64,000 nucleotides of DNA from Nocardioides sp. Root682. Lineage in GTDB: Bacteria; Actinomycetota; Actinomycetes; Propionibacteriales; Nocardioidaceae. The stretch's first letter is position 1. Each line of letters starts with the position of its first letter. This document shows, piece after piece, positions 1 through 8,854 of this stretch. The DNA lies in contig NZ_LMHJ01000005.1 in NCBI RefSeq assembly GCF_001427795.1, forward strand, positions 253,823 through 317,822, in the 5' to 3' direction. A program made the position numbers and the translations under genes. Below the pieces are notes generated by a model. The model did not search any database. It had not been told where the DNA came from and worked only from the letters and a program-made list of their open reading frames with translations.

Positions 1-32
1 CGAGGCTCGCTTCGCTCGCACCTCAACCACCG
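1..32. repeat. Dispersed intergenic repeat, copy 1 (window edge)
   Basis: These 32 bases recur without a mismatch at 3190-3221. The unit contains two direct GCTCGC hexamers and ends in CCTCAACCACCG, a tail closely matched (CCTCGACCACCG) by the repeat copy at 54986-55024. The copy is cut by the window edge, so its left border is unknown. Its placement in a gene gap resembles the other copies. Confidence 0.8.
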
Positions 33-74
33 ACCTGCAGTCCTTGCGCTGCGAGACGCGCTAGCGTCGGCTTC

Positions 75-1055
75 GTGATCGTCGACAGCGCCGTCTACCG
101 CCACGGGCAACGCGTGCCCGTCGAATGCACGCCGCACGACTACGAAGCGCTCCGTGAGGCTGCCAAGAACCGCCACGACTTCGTGTGGGTCGGTCTCTAC
201 GAACCGAGCCACATCGAGCTGGCGGAGATCGCAGATGCCTTCGGGCTGCACCCGCTGGCCGTCGAGGACGCGGTCGTGGCCCACCAGCGTCCGAAGCTGG
301 AGCAGTACGAGTCGAGCCTCTTCCTCGTGCTCAAGACGCTCTGGTACGTCGACGAGGACGACGCGGTCGAGACCGGCGAGATCAACATGTTCATCGGTCC
401 CGACTTCGTGATCACGGTCCGGCACGGCCGGGGATCCTCGCTCAGCGATGCGCGGCGCGCGCTGGAGCAGAAGCAGGCGGTGCTGGACCACGGTCCGTCG
501 GCTGTCGTCTACGCCGTCTGTGATGCCGTGGTCGACGGCTACACCGGCGTGGTGGCTGAGCTGCAGACCGACGTGGACGAGGTCGAGACGTCCGTGTTCT
601 CCAACAGCCGCACCAGTGATGCGAACCGGATCTACATCCTCAAGCGTGAGCTCTCCGAGGTACGACGCGCGGTGCTCCCCCTGCGCGAGCCGATGCGCCG
701 GTTCACGGCCGGCGCGGTGAGCCTGATCGAGCCCGAGTCAGCCCCGTTCTTCCGTGACGTCAGCGACCACCTCCAGCAAGCTGCAGACGAGATCGACACC
801 CTGGACGGCCTGCTGTCCACGGCCTTCGACGCCCACCTGGCCCGGGTCGCCGTCCAGCAGAACGACGACATGCGCAAGATTTCGGCCGGCATCGGTCTCG
901 CAGCCGTACCGACCTTGATCGCCGGCGTTTACGGCATGAACTTCGACCACATGCCCGAGCTGCACTGGCTGTTCGGCTACCCGTTCGCGATGCTGCTCAT
1001 GTTCGGCACCTCGTTCGCGCTGTTCCTGTTCTTCAAGCGCTCCGGATGGCTCTAG
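75..1055 (+). CDS. corA: CorA-family magnesium/cobalt transporter
   Basis: This 326-residue protein should be a membrane channel for divalent cations, chiefly Mg2+ and Co2+, working as a pentamer. The long cytoplasmic N-terminal part is charged and helical. The last 45 residues hold two membrane segments, and the YGMNF signature that forms the CorA selectivity filter lies at about residues 286-290, just after the first segment. The C-terminal KRSGWL basic tail is also usual. The GTG at 75 is the first start that keeps the whole domain. It stands alone, convergent with uppP, with only 15 bases between the two stops. No Mg2+ riboswitch is visible in the short upstream region available. Confidence 0.93.
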   Translation: MIVDSAVYRHGQRVPVECTPHDYEALREAAKNRHDFVWVGLYEPSHIELAEIADAFGLHPLAVEDAVVAHQRPKLEQYESSLFLVLKTLWYVDEDDAVETGEINMFIGPDFVITVRHGRGSSLSDARRALEQKQAVLDHGPSAVVYAVCDAVVDGYTGVVAELQTDVDEVETSVFSNSRTSDANRIYILKRELSEVRRAVLPLREPMRRFTAGAVSLIEPESAPFFRDVSDHLQQAADEIDTLDGLLSTAFDAHLARVAVQQNDDMRKISAGIGLAAVPTLIAGVYGMNFDHMPELHWLFGYPFAMLLMFGTSFALFLFFKRSGWL

Positions 1056-1070
1056 ACCGGTCGGTGAGGC

Positions 1071-1913
1071 TCAGGCGTTGACGACGCCGGCGCCCAGCAG
1101 GACCAGCACGGCGGTCCCGAGCAGGACGCGATAGACCACGAACGGCGTGTAGGAGTTCTTGCTGACGTAGCGCAGCAGCCACGCGATGGCGGCGTACCCC
1201 ACGAGGAACGACACCACCAGGGCGGTGATCGTCGGGCCCCAGCCGTAGTCGGCCTCGCCCGGGTGGGCCTTGCCCACGTCCGAGATCTCTCCGAGCTCGA
1301 ACAGGCCGGCACCGACGACAGCCGGAATGGCGAGCAGGAACGCGAAGCGGGTGGCGGCCTCGCGGTCGTAGCCGAGCAGCCGGCCCATCGAGAGCGTGGC
1401 GCCGGAGCGGGAGACGCCGGGGATCAGGGCCAGCGCCTGCGCGCCACCCATCAGGCCCGCGTCGCGGAGCGTCATCTGCTTGACCTGGCGGTCAGTCTTG
1501 CCGATCCGGTCGGCAAGACCGAGCAGCAGGCCCATCACGATGAGCGCGGCACCGATGATCCACAGGTTGCGGAAGTCCCGCTCGATCACGTCCTTGAGGA
1601 GCGCTCCCAGGATCACGATCGGCATCGAGCCGACGATGATGTACCAGCCCATCCGGGCGTCCAGGGCGCCGCGGTACTCCGGCTTGAACAGCGACAGCGT
1701 CCACGCCTTGGCGATCCGCCAGATGTCCTTGCGGAAGTACAGCAGCACCGCCAGCTCGGTGCCGATCTGGATCACGGCCGTGAAGGCCGCACCCGGATCT
1801 CCCCAACCGAACAGCTCCGGGAAGAACCGCAGGTGGGCACTGCTCGAGATGGGCAGGAACTCGGTCAGCCCCTGGAGGACACCGAGGAACACAGCTTGCA
1901 GGAAGTCCTCCAC
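1071..1913 (-). CDS. uppP: Undecaprenyl-diphosphatase UppP (BacA)
   Basis: The 280-residue integral membrane enzyme removes a phosphate from undecaprenyl diphosphate, recycling the lipid carrier for peptidoglycan synthesis and giving some bacitracin resistance. The two family signatures are present: QGLTEFLPISSSAH near residues 14-27 and PGVSRSGATLSMG at about 165. The rest is hydrophobic with about eight membrane segments. An open frame continues upstream, but the GTG at 1913 gives the canonical beginning VEDFLQAVFLG, so that start is chosen. It is divergent from the aldo/keto reductase, with about 70 bases between the starts. Confidence 0.95.
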   Translation of the reverse strand: MEDFLQAVFLGVLQGLTEFLPISSSAHLRFFPELFGWGDPGAAFTAVIQIGTELAVLLYFRKDIWRIAKAWTLSLFKPEYRGALDARMGWYIIVGSMPIVILGALLKDVIERDFRNLWIIGAALIVMGLLLGLADRIGKTDRQVKQMTLRDAGLMGGAQALALIPGVSRSGATLSMGRLLGYDREAATRFAFLLAIPAVVGAGLFELGEISDVGKAHPGEADYGWGPTITALVVSFLVGYAAIAWLLRYVSKNSYTPFVVYRVLLGTAVLVLLGAGVVNA

Positions 1914-1985
1914 AACGCAGCATCCTAGGTATCTCTCGGCGTGCCCGAGCACGCGACCCTCGGCTGGGCGGATACCTTGTCCGTC

Positions 1986-2939
1986 ATGCAGCAGCGGTAC
2001 GTCGGCGCCAGCGGACTCCAGGTGTCGCGGCTCGCCCTGGGCTCGATGACGTGGGGCAAGGACACGGACGAGCACGAGGCGCGCGACCAGCTGACGGCGT
2101 ACGTCGAGGCCGGCGGCACCATGATCGACACGGCGGCCGGCTACACCGACGGTCGTTCGGAGGAGCTGATCGGCTCCCTGCTGGGTGACGTCGTACGACG
2201 CGACGAGGTGGTGCTGGCGACGAAGGCCGGGATCTCGCGGCGCGGGAACGAACGGATCACCGACACTTCCCGCGGCGCGTTGCTGCGCGGTCTCGACACC
2301 TCGCTCAAGCGCCTGCGCACCGATCACGTCGACCTGTGGCAGGTGCACATCTGGACGGACGTCGTGCCGCTCGAGGAGACGCTCGGCGCGCTCGACCACG
2401 CCGTCGCCAGCGGCCGGGCGTCGTACGTCGGGATCTCGAACTACAACGGCTGGCAGACCGCGCGCGCGGTCACGCTCCAGGAGGCGGTCCCCGGCCGGGC
2501 CCGCATCGCGTCGACCCAGGTGGAGTACTCCCTGGTGAACCGCCGCATCGAACGCGAGGTCCTGCCGGCCGTCGAAGCGCTCGGACTCGGAGTGTTCCCC
2601 TGGTCCCCCCTCGGTCGCGGCGTGCTGACCGGCAAGTACCGCACCGGCACCCCGTCGGACTCCCGAGCGGCATCGCCCGTCTTCGCGGGATTCGTCGAGG
2701 CCTACCTGGACGACCGGAGCCGCGGCATCGTGGAGGCCGTCGTCCGTGCCGCCGACGGTCTCGGCTGGTCGCCGCTCGAGGTCGCCCTCGTCTGGGTGCG
2801 CGACTCGCCCGGAGTGACGGCTCCGATCGTCGGCGCCCGCACCGCGACCCAGCTCAAGGTCGCCCTCGACGCCGAGGCCAAGACCCTGCCGCCCGAGATC
2901 CGCGCCGCCCTGGACGACGTCTCCGGATCGGCCGTGTGA
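1986..2939 (+). CDS. Aldo/keto reductase
   Basis: A 317-residue NADPH-dependent oxidoreductase of the AKR TIM-barrel family that reduces aldehydes or ketones; the substrate cannot be told from sequence. The catalytic tetrad is visible: Asp in TMIDTAAGYTDG, Tyr of the same stretch, Lys in LATKAG and His in WQVHIW. The late GxRTATQL-like segment fits the NADPH phosphate-binding region. The ATG at 1986 is preferred because MQQRYVGASGLQVSRLALG matches the usual family N-terminus; a GTG at 1941 would add 15 residues. The stop overlaps a possible GTG start of the next gene, suggesting a two-gene transcript. Confidence 0.92.
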   Translation: MQQRYVGASGLQVSRLALGSMTWGKDTDEHEARDQLTAYVEAGGTMIDTAAGYTDGRSEELIGSLLGDVVRRDEVVLATKAGISRRGNERITDTSRGALLRGLDTSLKRLRTDHVDLWQVHIWTDVVPLEETLGALDHAVASGRASYVGISNYNGWQTARAVTLQEAVPGRARIASTQVEYSLVNRRIEREVLPAVEALGLGVFPWSPLGRGVLTGKYRTGTPSDSRAASPVFAGFVEAYLDDRSRGIVEAVVRAADGLGWSPLEVALVWVRDSPGVTAPIVGARTATQLKVALDAEAKTLPPEIRAALDDVSGSAV

Positions 2940-2947
2940 GCGTCCCC

Positions 2948-3184
2948 ATGAAGCAGTCCAGCCTGCTCCGACCCGGATTGATGCGCGGGCTCGGCCGTGG
3001 GGTGGAGTGGGAGTTCGATCGCGTGGTCTTCGACCGGGACTTCTCCCGCAACGTGGTGGCGAAGCTGCTCGTGGAACGCGCCGAGCACGGCGGCTGGGAG
3101 CTGGACCGGGTGCAGATCGGCCCGGACGGCAAGCGCCGGATCGTGCTGCGCCGCAAGATCATCCGGGCCGTGCGAACGGCTTAG
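2948..3184 (+). CDS. DUF5703 family protein
   Basis: A 78-residue protein matching the small actinobacterial DUF5703 family: an acidic-aromatic strand (WEFDRVVFDRD), a helix ending LLVERAEHGGWELDR, then a basic tail with RRKIIR. Its function is not known. The start is uncertain: an in-frame GTG at 2936 overlaps the stop of the preceding reductase (GTGTGA), while the ATG at 2948 gives the more usual length. A copy of the dispersed repeat follows almost at once. The M20 peptidase gene lies convergent beyond it, a neighbour often found with this family in actinobacteria (from general knowledge, not checked). Confidence 0.75.
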   Translation: MKQSSLLRPGLMRGLGRGVEWEFDRVVFDRDFSRNVVAKLLVERAEHGGWELDRVQIGPDGKRRIVLRRKIIRAVRTA

Positions 3185-3189
3185 GGTTT

Positions 3190-3221
3190 CGAGGCTCGCT
3201 TCGCTCGCACCTCAACCACCG
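3190..3221. repeat. Dispersed intergenic repeat, copy 2, supplies a stop codon
   Basis: Identical over 32 bases to positions 1-32. It lies between two convergent genes. The final two glycine codons and the TGA stop (3212-3214) of the M20 peptidase gene lie inside the repeat, so the element has become part of that coding end. The outer GAGG/CCTC bases can pair, giving a weak stem. Confidence 0.8.
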
Positions 3222-4558
3222 GCTTCCGACAGGAACCTGTCCATCACGCGCGCACCGAACTCGAGTGCGTCGACCGGGACCCGCTCGTCGACGCCGTGGA
3301 ACAACGCGGTGAAGTCGAGGTCCTCGGGCAGCCGCAGCGGGGCGAACCCGTAGGAACGCATGCCGAGCTTGGTGAAGTGCTTGGCGTCAGTGCCGCCGCT
3401 CATCAGGTACGGCGCCACGATCGCGCCGGGATCCTCCGCCAGCAGGCTCCTGGTCATCGCGTCGACCAGCGGGCCGTCGTACGGCATCTCCCAGGGTGGC
3501 TGCTTCGAGAGGTAGTCGATCTCGATGCCTTCGCCGGTCAGCTCGGCAAGCGTCGCGAAGAACTCGTCCTCGAAACCGGGCAGGAAACGGCCGTCGACGT
3601 GGGCGCTGGCCTCGGTCGGGATGACGTTGACCTTGTAGCCGGCGTCGAGCATCGTCGGGTTCGTCGAGTTGCGCAGGACCGCACCGAGCATACGGGCGGC
3701 ACCGCCGAACTCCTCGACCAGCGATTGCGCGTTCTCGGGCGTGGCTTCGGTGCCAGCGATGTCGGCGACAGTGGCGAGCAAGGTCTTCATCGTCGGCGTG
3801 AGGCGGACCGGCCAGTCATGGGCACCGATCCGGGCCACGGCGGCTGCGAGCCGGGTGACGGCGTTGTCGTGGTTGATCATCGAGCCATGTCCGGCGCGGC
3901 CGCGAGCCGTGAGGCGCATCCACGCCATGCCCTTCTCGGCGACCTCGATCAGGTAGAGCCGCTGTCCGCGCACCGTCGTGCTGAACCCTCCGACCTCGCC
4001 GACAGCCTCGGTGCAGCCCTCGAACCACTCGCGATGGTCGCGGACCAGCAGCTCGGCGCCCTGGTGGCCACCCGCCTCCTCGTCGGCGGTGAAGCAGAGG
4101 ACGACGGGTCGTTCGGGGATGCGGCCCGCGCGCTGGCGCGCACGGACGACCGACAGCAGCATCGCGTCGAAGTCCTTCATGTCGACGGCGCCGCGGCCCC
4201 AGACGCTGAGCCCAGCTTGAGGGCAGTCGTGCACCTCGCCGCTGAACGGATGGATCTGCCAGTCCTCGGCGGCCGCGGGTACGACGTCGAGGTGGCCGTG
4301 CAGCAACAGTGCATCGCTTCGGTCGCCGGTGCCGCCCCACCGCGCCACGACGTTCGCCCGGCCGGGTGCGGTCTCGATGATCTCCGCAGCGATCCCGACC
4401 TCGTCGAGCAGACCGGCGACGTACTCGGCGGCCTTGCGCTCCCCCGGACCTTCCTCGGCACCGTAGTTCGAGGTGTCGATCCGGATCAGCTCACGGCACA
4501 GCTCGACGACTTCACCAGCGACATCCAGGGCGCCATCGGCGCGGTGAAGACCGTCCAT
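3212..4558 (-). CDS. M20/M25/M40 family metallopeptidase
   Basis: A 448-residue zinc-dependent amidohydrolase or exopeptidase of the ArgE/DapE/ACY1 group, probably cytoplasmic. Metal ligands are visible in LLLHGHLDVVPA, in the GRGAVDMKD loop and in ADEEAGG, the general-base glutamate being in the last; the dimerisation domain carries RAGHGS and the C-terminus SGGTDAKHF supplies the last histidine. The ATG at 4558 is chosen; the open frame extends upstream without family similarity. The stop codon lies inside a dispersed repeat. The physiological substrate is unknown; acylated amino acids or dipeptides are typical. Confidence 0.92.
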   Translation of the reverse strand: MDGLHRADGALDVAGEVVELCRELIRIDTSNYGAEEGPGERKAAEYVAGLLDEVGIAAEIIETAPGRANVVARWGGTGDRSDALLLHGHLDVVPAAAEDWQIHPFSGEVHDCPQAGLSVWGRGAVDMKDFDAMLLSVVRARQRAGRIPERPVVLCFTADEEAGGHQGAELLVRDHREWFEGCTEAVGEVGGFSTTVRGQRLYLIEVAEKGMAWMRLTARGRAGHGSMINHDNAVTRLAAAVARIGAHDWPVRLTPTMKTLLATVADIAGTEATPENAQSLVEEFGGAARMLGAVLRNSTNPTMLDAGYKVNVIPTEASAHVDGRFLPGFEDEFFATLAELTGEGIEIDYLSKQPPWEMPYDGPLVDAMTRSLLAEDPGAIVAPYLMSGGTDAKHFTKLGMRSYGFAPLRLPEDLDFTALFHGVDERVPVDALEFGARVMDRFLSEAGG

Positions 4559-4599
4559 GACCTCATCGTTGCACGGCACCGGAGCGATACCGTGGGAGC

Positions 4600-5277
4600 G
4601 TGACGCCTCCCGATGAGTGGACGACCTACAACCCGGACTCATCTCCCGATGAGGAGCCGTCCGGGAAGGTCGAGCCGTACCGACCACCAGCACCGCCGAC
4701 CACGCCGGTCGCGCCACGCACCCTGCAGCAGCGCACCATCCGGCAGCGCCGGAGTCCGGTCCTGCCGCTCCTGGGCGCGGTCGTCGCCATCGGCCTGGTC
4801 GGGTGGGGCGTCGTGGCGATCGTCAAGGCTGCGGTCGGGAGCGGCGAACCGCAGACCGCCGAGGGCTTCGCGAACCTGCTCGAAGACCTCGAGGACGAGA
4901 CCGGCTCCACCGACGTCTTCCGAGCCGTTGTCTATCCCGAGTACGCCGTCGTCGACGTACCGGTCGCGGCGAACGACGAACGCGAGATCAGCTACTACTG
5001 GGACGGTGGCCTCAGCGAGTCCACGAAGGGCACCAGCGACGATGAGGTCTTCGACCTGACGGTGGTCGACGCCGCACAGTTCGCCGGGATGTGCGCCGAG
5101 GTGTCCGCCCTGATCGACGAGCCCGGCGACTGCTACCTGATCATCGAGAAGCCGGACGACACCTTCCCCGACCGTGCCAACGCCTGGATCTCGGCGTACG
5201 TCTCCAACGAGTTCAGCCAGAGCAAGTACATCAACTACGACCTTGAGGGCAATGAGGTCGACCGCAGCGAGGACTGA
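4600..5277 (+). CDS. Membrane-anchored protein of unknown function
   Basis: I do not recognise this 225-residue protein. The first 50 residues are rich in Pro, Ser and acidic residues and probably cytoplasmic; a basic stretch (RTIRQRRS) leads into one membrane segment at about residues 55-77; the remaining 145 residues are acidic and should be outside the cell. Two cysteines (in GMCAEV and GDCYLI) could form a disulphide. The GTG start at 4600 is preceded by GGGAG at very short distance. It is divergent from the M20 gene with about 40 bases between starts. Confidence 0.75.
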   Translation: MTPPDEWTTYNPDSSPDEEPSGKVEPYRPPAPPTTPVAPRTLQQRTIRQRRSPVLPLLGAVVAIGLVGWGVVAIVKAAVGSGEPQTAEGFANLLEDLEDETGSTDVFRAVVYPEYAVVDVPVAANDEREISYYWDGGLSESTKGTSDDEVFDLTVVDAAQFAGMCAEVSALIDEPGDCYLIIEKPDDTFPDRANAWISAYVSNEFSQSKYINYDLEGNEVDRSED

Positions 5278-5280
5278 AAC

Positions 5281-6612
5281 CTAGAGGTGGCGGCGCCAGG
5301 GGCGGATCGCCTCGAGCTGGGCAGCCAGACCGAGCAGGAGACCCTCGCCACCAGGCCGGGCGACGAGCTGGATGGCGAGAGGTGTGCTCCCGCTCCCCAT
5401 GCCCGCTGGTACGACGATCGCGGGCCACCCCGCGAGGTTCCAGGGCGCGGCGAACGGCGCGTGGCGCGCATCCGAGAGCGTGTTGGCGAGCCACCCCCGT
5501 TCAGACCAGGCTGCTGACGACTTCGGATAGCGCGCGAGGGCCGGTGTCAACAACACGTCGTGGTCAGCGAAGAGCCGCTCGGCCCGACTGGTCCAGGCAG
5601 CACGCCCCTTGTCCGTCGGGAAGCCGGCCTTGAGAACCATCCGACCCACGGCTGCATGCCGTCGCGTGCGCTTCGCCAGCCGGCCGCGATCCTGTAGCCA
5701 CTGCGCATCGAGCTCCGTCCCTGCGGTCCACCGCGCGATCTCACTCGCGGCCAGAGTCTGACCGTAGACCGGGTCGGCCTCCGTGACACTGTGGCCGGCG
5801 GTCCGCAGGAGCTCGGCGGTTGACCGCGCGGCTCCGCGCCAGTCCTCGTGCAGCGGGTTGAACGGCATCGGCACCTTCGTGGACAGGGCAATGCGCAGCG
5901 TGGTGGGCTCGCGCACTTCCGCGAGGTCCGGCGTGGCTGCCATGACCGACAGGACGAGAGCGGCGTCGGCCACCGTGGTGGCGAGGGGTCCGTTTTCAGA
6001 CATGTCGAACCACGAGCCGTTGCCGAGGTCGGCGGGTACGACGCCGAGGCCGGGCTTGATGCCCACGAGGCCACAGCACGCGGCCGGGATCCGGATCGAA
6101 CCCATGCCGTCGTTGCCGTGGGCGACCGGCACCATTCCGGCCGCGACCGCCGCAGCCGACCCTCCGGAGGATCCACCGGGTGTCCGGCTCAGGTCGAGCG
6201 GGTTGCGGGTCACGCCGAAGGTCGAGTCCGTGGCACCGAAGACGCACAGCTCTGGCACCCGGGTGAGTCCGACGACGACAGCACCAGCCGCGCGCAGGCG
6301 ACGTACGACTTCGTGGTCGGTGTCCTGCGGACCCGGGTCGCTACCGGCCGAGCCGTCTCGCATTGGTTCTCCCGCGACCGGCACGTTGTCCTTGATCGCG
6401 ATCGGCACACCAGCGAGAGGAAGTAGCGATCGATCGGCACTGCTGTCCACCGAATCGGACTCGGCGAGCGCGCGTTCCCGACGCACCACCTGGAAGGCGC
6501 CGACCGGACCGTCGAGTTCAGCGATGCGGTCGAGCGTTGACTGGACGTGCTCGCGTGCCGTGGTCTCACCGCCGCGGACGGACGCCGCGATCTCGGTGGC
6601 GGTCAGGGTCAT
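5281..6612 (-). CDS. Amidase (amidase signature family)
   Basis: A 443-residue hydrolase of carboxamides. The Ser-cisSer-Lys machinery is recognisable: Lys in VPIAIKDN at about residue 74, the TPGGSSGGSAAAVAAG signature near 150 and GNDGMGSIRIPA just after. The usual GG before the serine is MG here, a small departure. The length is normal for the family. Substrate cannot be inferred. It ends three bases from the stop of the convergent membrane protein gene, and no operon partner is evident. Confidence 0.9.
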   Translation of the reverse strand: MTLTATEIAASVRGGETTAREHVQSTLDRIAELDGPVGAFQVVRRERALAESDSVDSSADRSLLPLAGVPIAIKDNVPVAGEPMRDGSAGSDPGPQDTDHEVVRRLRAAGAVVVGLTRVPELCVFGATDSTFGVTRNPLDLSRTPGGSSGGSAAAVAAGMVPVAHGNDGMGSIRIPAACCGLVGIKPGLGVVPADLGNGSWFDMSENGPLATTVADAALVLSVMAATPDLAEVREPTTLRIALSTKVPMPFNPLHEDWRGAARSTAELLRTAGHSVTEADPVYGQTLAASEIARWTAGTELDAQWLQDRGRLAKRTRRHAAVGRMVLKAGFPTDKGRAAWTSRAERLFADHDVLLTPALARYPKSSAAWSERGWLANTLSDARHAPFAAPWNLAGWPAIVVPAGMGSGSTPLAIQLVARPGGEGLLLGLAAQLEAIRPWRRHL

Positions 6613-6642
6613 CCCGGAAGGCTAACTGCGAGCGCGGTCACT

Positions 6643-6667
6643 GAGGCAGGAAGCCCCCGAGGGCCTC
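6643..6667 (-). terminator. Possible terminator after the SnoaL-like gene
   Basis: The outer stem GAGGC/GCCTC encloses a GCCC/GGGC stem in the gap between the SnoaL-like gene end and the amidase start. There is no clear T-run, so this is only suggestive. Confidence 0.35.
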
Positions 6668-6698
6668 ACCTGTTCGATCGGGCGCGACCGAAGTGGCT

Positions 6699-7220
6699 TC
6701 AGCTCATTCGTTTGTTGGCGCGTCGCTTGGCCCATGCCATGCGCACCAAGAAGGCAGGCGTCGGCGGCACCCATCCCGCCTGTTTCGCCATGTTCAGGTC
6801 GTCACGGTTGGCCCAGTGTTCGGTGATCAATCCGTCCTGGGTGCGGAACCAGTGGGTCTGGGTGATCGCGAAGGGCTTGCCGGTCGCGGGCATGGCGGCA
6901 TCGATGGCGTCCGTGTCGCGCTTGTAGGTGACGAAGTCGCCGGTGTGGCGCCCGGACATGGTCACGTGCAGCACCACGAGGTCGCCTGCGGCCACTGAGT
7001 CGTGAACCTCGAACGTGAGGTCGGAGAAGGCTGCGCGGAGCCATTCGGCTGTCGCGAAGAAGCCCTCCGGCCCCGCCGTCCGCGTGTCTGGCGGCTCGTC
7101 GACTGCCTCGCGATTGATCGAGCCGGGCGCGTAGACACGGTCGAAGTCTGCGCGGCTTCCGTTTGTCATGAGATGCATCGAGCTGATGCAGAGCTCGGTG
7201 GCGTCAACGTTGGTCGGCAT
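6699..7220 (-). CDS. SnoaL-like / ester cyclase family protein
   Basis: A 173-residue protein with the NTF2-like cone fold of the SnoaL family. Features seen: a helical N-terminus (ELCISSMHLMTNGSRADF), the strand FEVHDSVAAGDLVVLHVTMSGRHTG, and a late HWFRTQDGLITEHWANRDD segment that in this family lines the pocket. Members are polyketide cyclases, isomerases or of unknown role, so the reaction is not assigned. A perfect AAGGAGG ribosome site lies at 7225-7233. The gene is divergent from a TetR regulator, and a shared palindrome between them suggests it is that regulator's target. Confidence 0.82.
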   Translation of the reverse strand: MPTNVDATELCISSMHLMTNGSRADFDRVYAPGSINREAVDEPPDTRTAGPEGFFATAEWLRAAFSDLTFEVHDSVAAGDLVVLHVTMSGRHTGDFVTYKRDTDAIDAAMPATGKPFAITQTHWFRTQDGLITEHWANRDDLNMAKQAGWVPPTPAFLVRMAWAKRRANKRMS

Positions 7221-7246
7221 GATGGTCCTCCTTGAACCAAATTAGA

Positions 7247-7261
7247 TAGGGTGATGCCCTA
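7247..7261. promoter_or_regulatory. Candidate TetR operator between divergent genes
   Basis: TAGGG and CCCTA form a perfect 5-base inverted repeat with a 5-base centre, in the short gap between the SnoaL-like gene (start 7220) and the TetR gene. A second T/A pair outside the arms also matches. Location and symmetry fit autoregulation and control of the divergent gene; no binding data support it. Confidence 0.5.
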
Positions 7262-7942
7262 GTGAAGTCGATAGAAACGAAAGTAGGAGCCGTGGCCCAA
7301 TCCGTCAATCCCTCCCGCCGGACGTATCGGGCTCCGCAGCGGGACGCCGCTGCTGCTCGCACTCGCGAGGCGATCGTCGTGGCCGGGGCGGATGCGTTCG
7401 TGCGGCTCGGCTGGTCGGGGGCGACGATGGGGTGCATCGCAGAGCAGGCGTCTGTGTCGATCAAGACGGTCGAGGCGCGTTACGGCAAGAAGGCAGCGTT
7501 GCTGAAGGACGTGGTCTACTACGCGATCGCCGGCCAGGTGGTCGACGTCCCGACAGCTCCCCGAGAATCGATCACCGCGATGAAGGAGGCCGGCACGGCG
7601 ACCGAGATGCTCAAGCTGCATGCACGGCACGTGCGAGCCATCGCCGTGCGCTCGGCTGGGATCTTCTGGGTGGCCGAGCACGCAGCGCAGGCCGATGAGG
7701 ACGCCGCAGTGCTCTGGTCGCAACTGCTCGACGGGCGTCGGTTTGGCGCTCGATGGGCCGCCAGGACTCTTCTCACCAAGTCCGGTCTACCGCGAAGCAC
7801 TCGCCAGTCCTACGCCGAACAGGTCTTCTGGATGGGTATCGAGCCCGCCACCTTTCGCAGCCTCACGCTCGGTCGCGCCTTCAGTCCAGACCAGTTCGAA
7901 GCCTGGATCGAAGACTTCTACGTGCACATGCTCATGCGGTGA
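7262..7942 (+). CDS. TetR/AcrR family transcriptional regulator
   Basis: A 226-residue regulator with an N-terminal helix-turn-helix: ARTREAIVVAGADAFVRLGWSG leads to the recognition region TMGCIAEQASVSIKTVEARYGKKAALLKDVV, the usual TetR pattern. The C-terminal 140 residues are the ligand/dimer domain, with no recognisable ligand class. The start is open: GTG 7262 follows the operator directly, while GTG 7292 (10 codons in) has AGGAG just before it. Divergence from the SnoaL-like gene with a shared palindrome suggests local repression. Confidence 0.88.
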   Translation: MKSIETKVGAVAQSVNPSRRTYRAPQRDAAAARTREAIVVAGADAFVRLGWSGATMGCIAEQASVSIKTVEARYGKKAALLKDVVYYAIAGQVVDVPTAPRESITAMKEAGTATEMLKLHARHVRAIAVRSAGIFWVAEHAAQADEDAAVLWSQLLDGRRFGARWAARTLLTKSGLPRSTRQSYAEQVFWMGIEPATFRSLTLGRAFSPDQFEAWIEDFYVHMLMR

Positions 7943-8038
7943 CGAAAGGCTGGCCGAGCACTGGCACGTCGTCGACCAGTTGTCGATGCGGTGTGCACTT
8001 TCGTTCCGGACGGGCTGGAATGGCGCTACGTTCGCGCC

Positions 8039-8854
8039 ATGAGTGACGTTGTATCGCACTATGCAGGCGCCGGGAACCTGGCCGCCGCCATTCACGACGC
8101 ACTGACCAACGCCGGCGTTGCCGTCGATGGCATTTCCACCATCGCTCTGGCGCCCGTCGACGAGTTCCACGTCCGCGGAAGGGCAGCGACGCTTGAGATC
8201 GCCGAGGCGCTGGCGGTCGACGCGGACTCGTCGGTCCTCGACATCGGTAGTGGGCTGGGTGGCCCGGCACGCACGCTTGCCGAGGTCATCGGTTGCCGCG
8301 TCACAGGGATCGACCTGACCCCGGAGTTCTGCGCGACAGCCGCCGTGTTGTCGGAATGGACTGGCTTGGGCGATCGAACGCGTTTTGTCGTCGGCGATGC
8401 CACGGCGCTTGAGTTCGCCGACGATTCATTCGACGCGGCGACAACGGTGCACGTGGCGATGAACATCGCCGACAAGGCGGCGATGTACCGGGAAGCCCGC
8501 CGAGTTCTGAAGCCCGCTGGACGCTTCGTCGTGTACGACGTGCTCCAGGGTCCGGGCGGGGACGTGTACTTTCCGGTGCCCTGGGCCCACGACGCATCGA
8601 CCAGCCACCTCGCAACGACCGAGCAGATGCGGGGCCTGCTCGCCGATGCTGGATTCTCGGTGGTCTCCGAGACCGACTCTTCACACGAGAGCCGCGAATG
8701 GTTCACAGCCATGGCGGCTCGCATCGCCGAGTCCGGACCGCCGCCAGTGACGTTCGCAGCATTCCTGGGCAGCGACTTTGCCCAGATGGCCCGCAATCAG
8801 GTGGCGAACCTCAACGAGGACCGGATCCGGACGGTCACCTTCGTCTGTCAGTGA
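8039..8854 (+). CDS. Class I SAM-dependent methyltransferase
   Basis: A 271-residue Rossmann-fold methyltransferase. Motif I is VLDIGSGLGGPARTLAE at about residues 67-83, the acidic motif II GIDLTPE follows, and RFVVGDATALEFADDSFD is the motif III/IV region. The central layout resembles sarcosine/dimethylglycine and ubiquinone-type methyltransferases, but the acceptor is unknown. The ATG at 8039 begins MSDVVSHYAG, a normal start for this subfamily, although the frame opens earlier at 7991. Preceded by a gap of about 95 bases with nothing recognisable. Confidence 0.88.
   Translation: MSDVVSHYAGAGNLAAAIHDALTNAGVAVDGISTIALAPVDEFHVRGRAATLEIAEALAVDADSSVLDIGSGLGGPARTLAEVIGCRVTGIDLTPEFCATAAVLSEWTGLGDRTRFVVGDATALEFADDSFDAATTVHVAMNIADKAAMYREARRVLKPAGRFVVYDVLQGPGGDVYFPVPWAHDASTSHLATTEQMRGLLADAGFSVVSETDSSHESREWFTAMAARIAESGPPPVTFAAFLGSDFAQMARNQVANLNEDRIRTVTFVCQ

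Noticed and set aside
3296..4603. A long plus-strand open frame opposite the M20 peptidase
   Set aside because: The M20 frame carries complete family motifs; the opposite frame is His/Arg/Asp-rich with no domain and reflects high-GC antisense coding.
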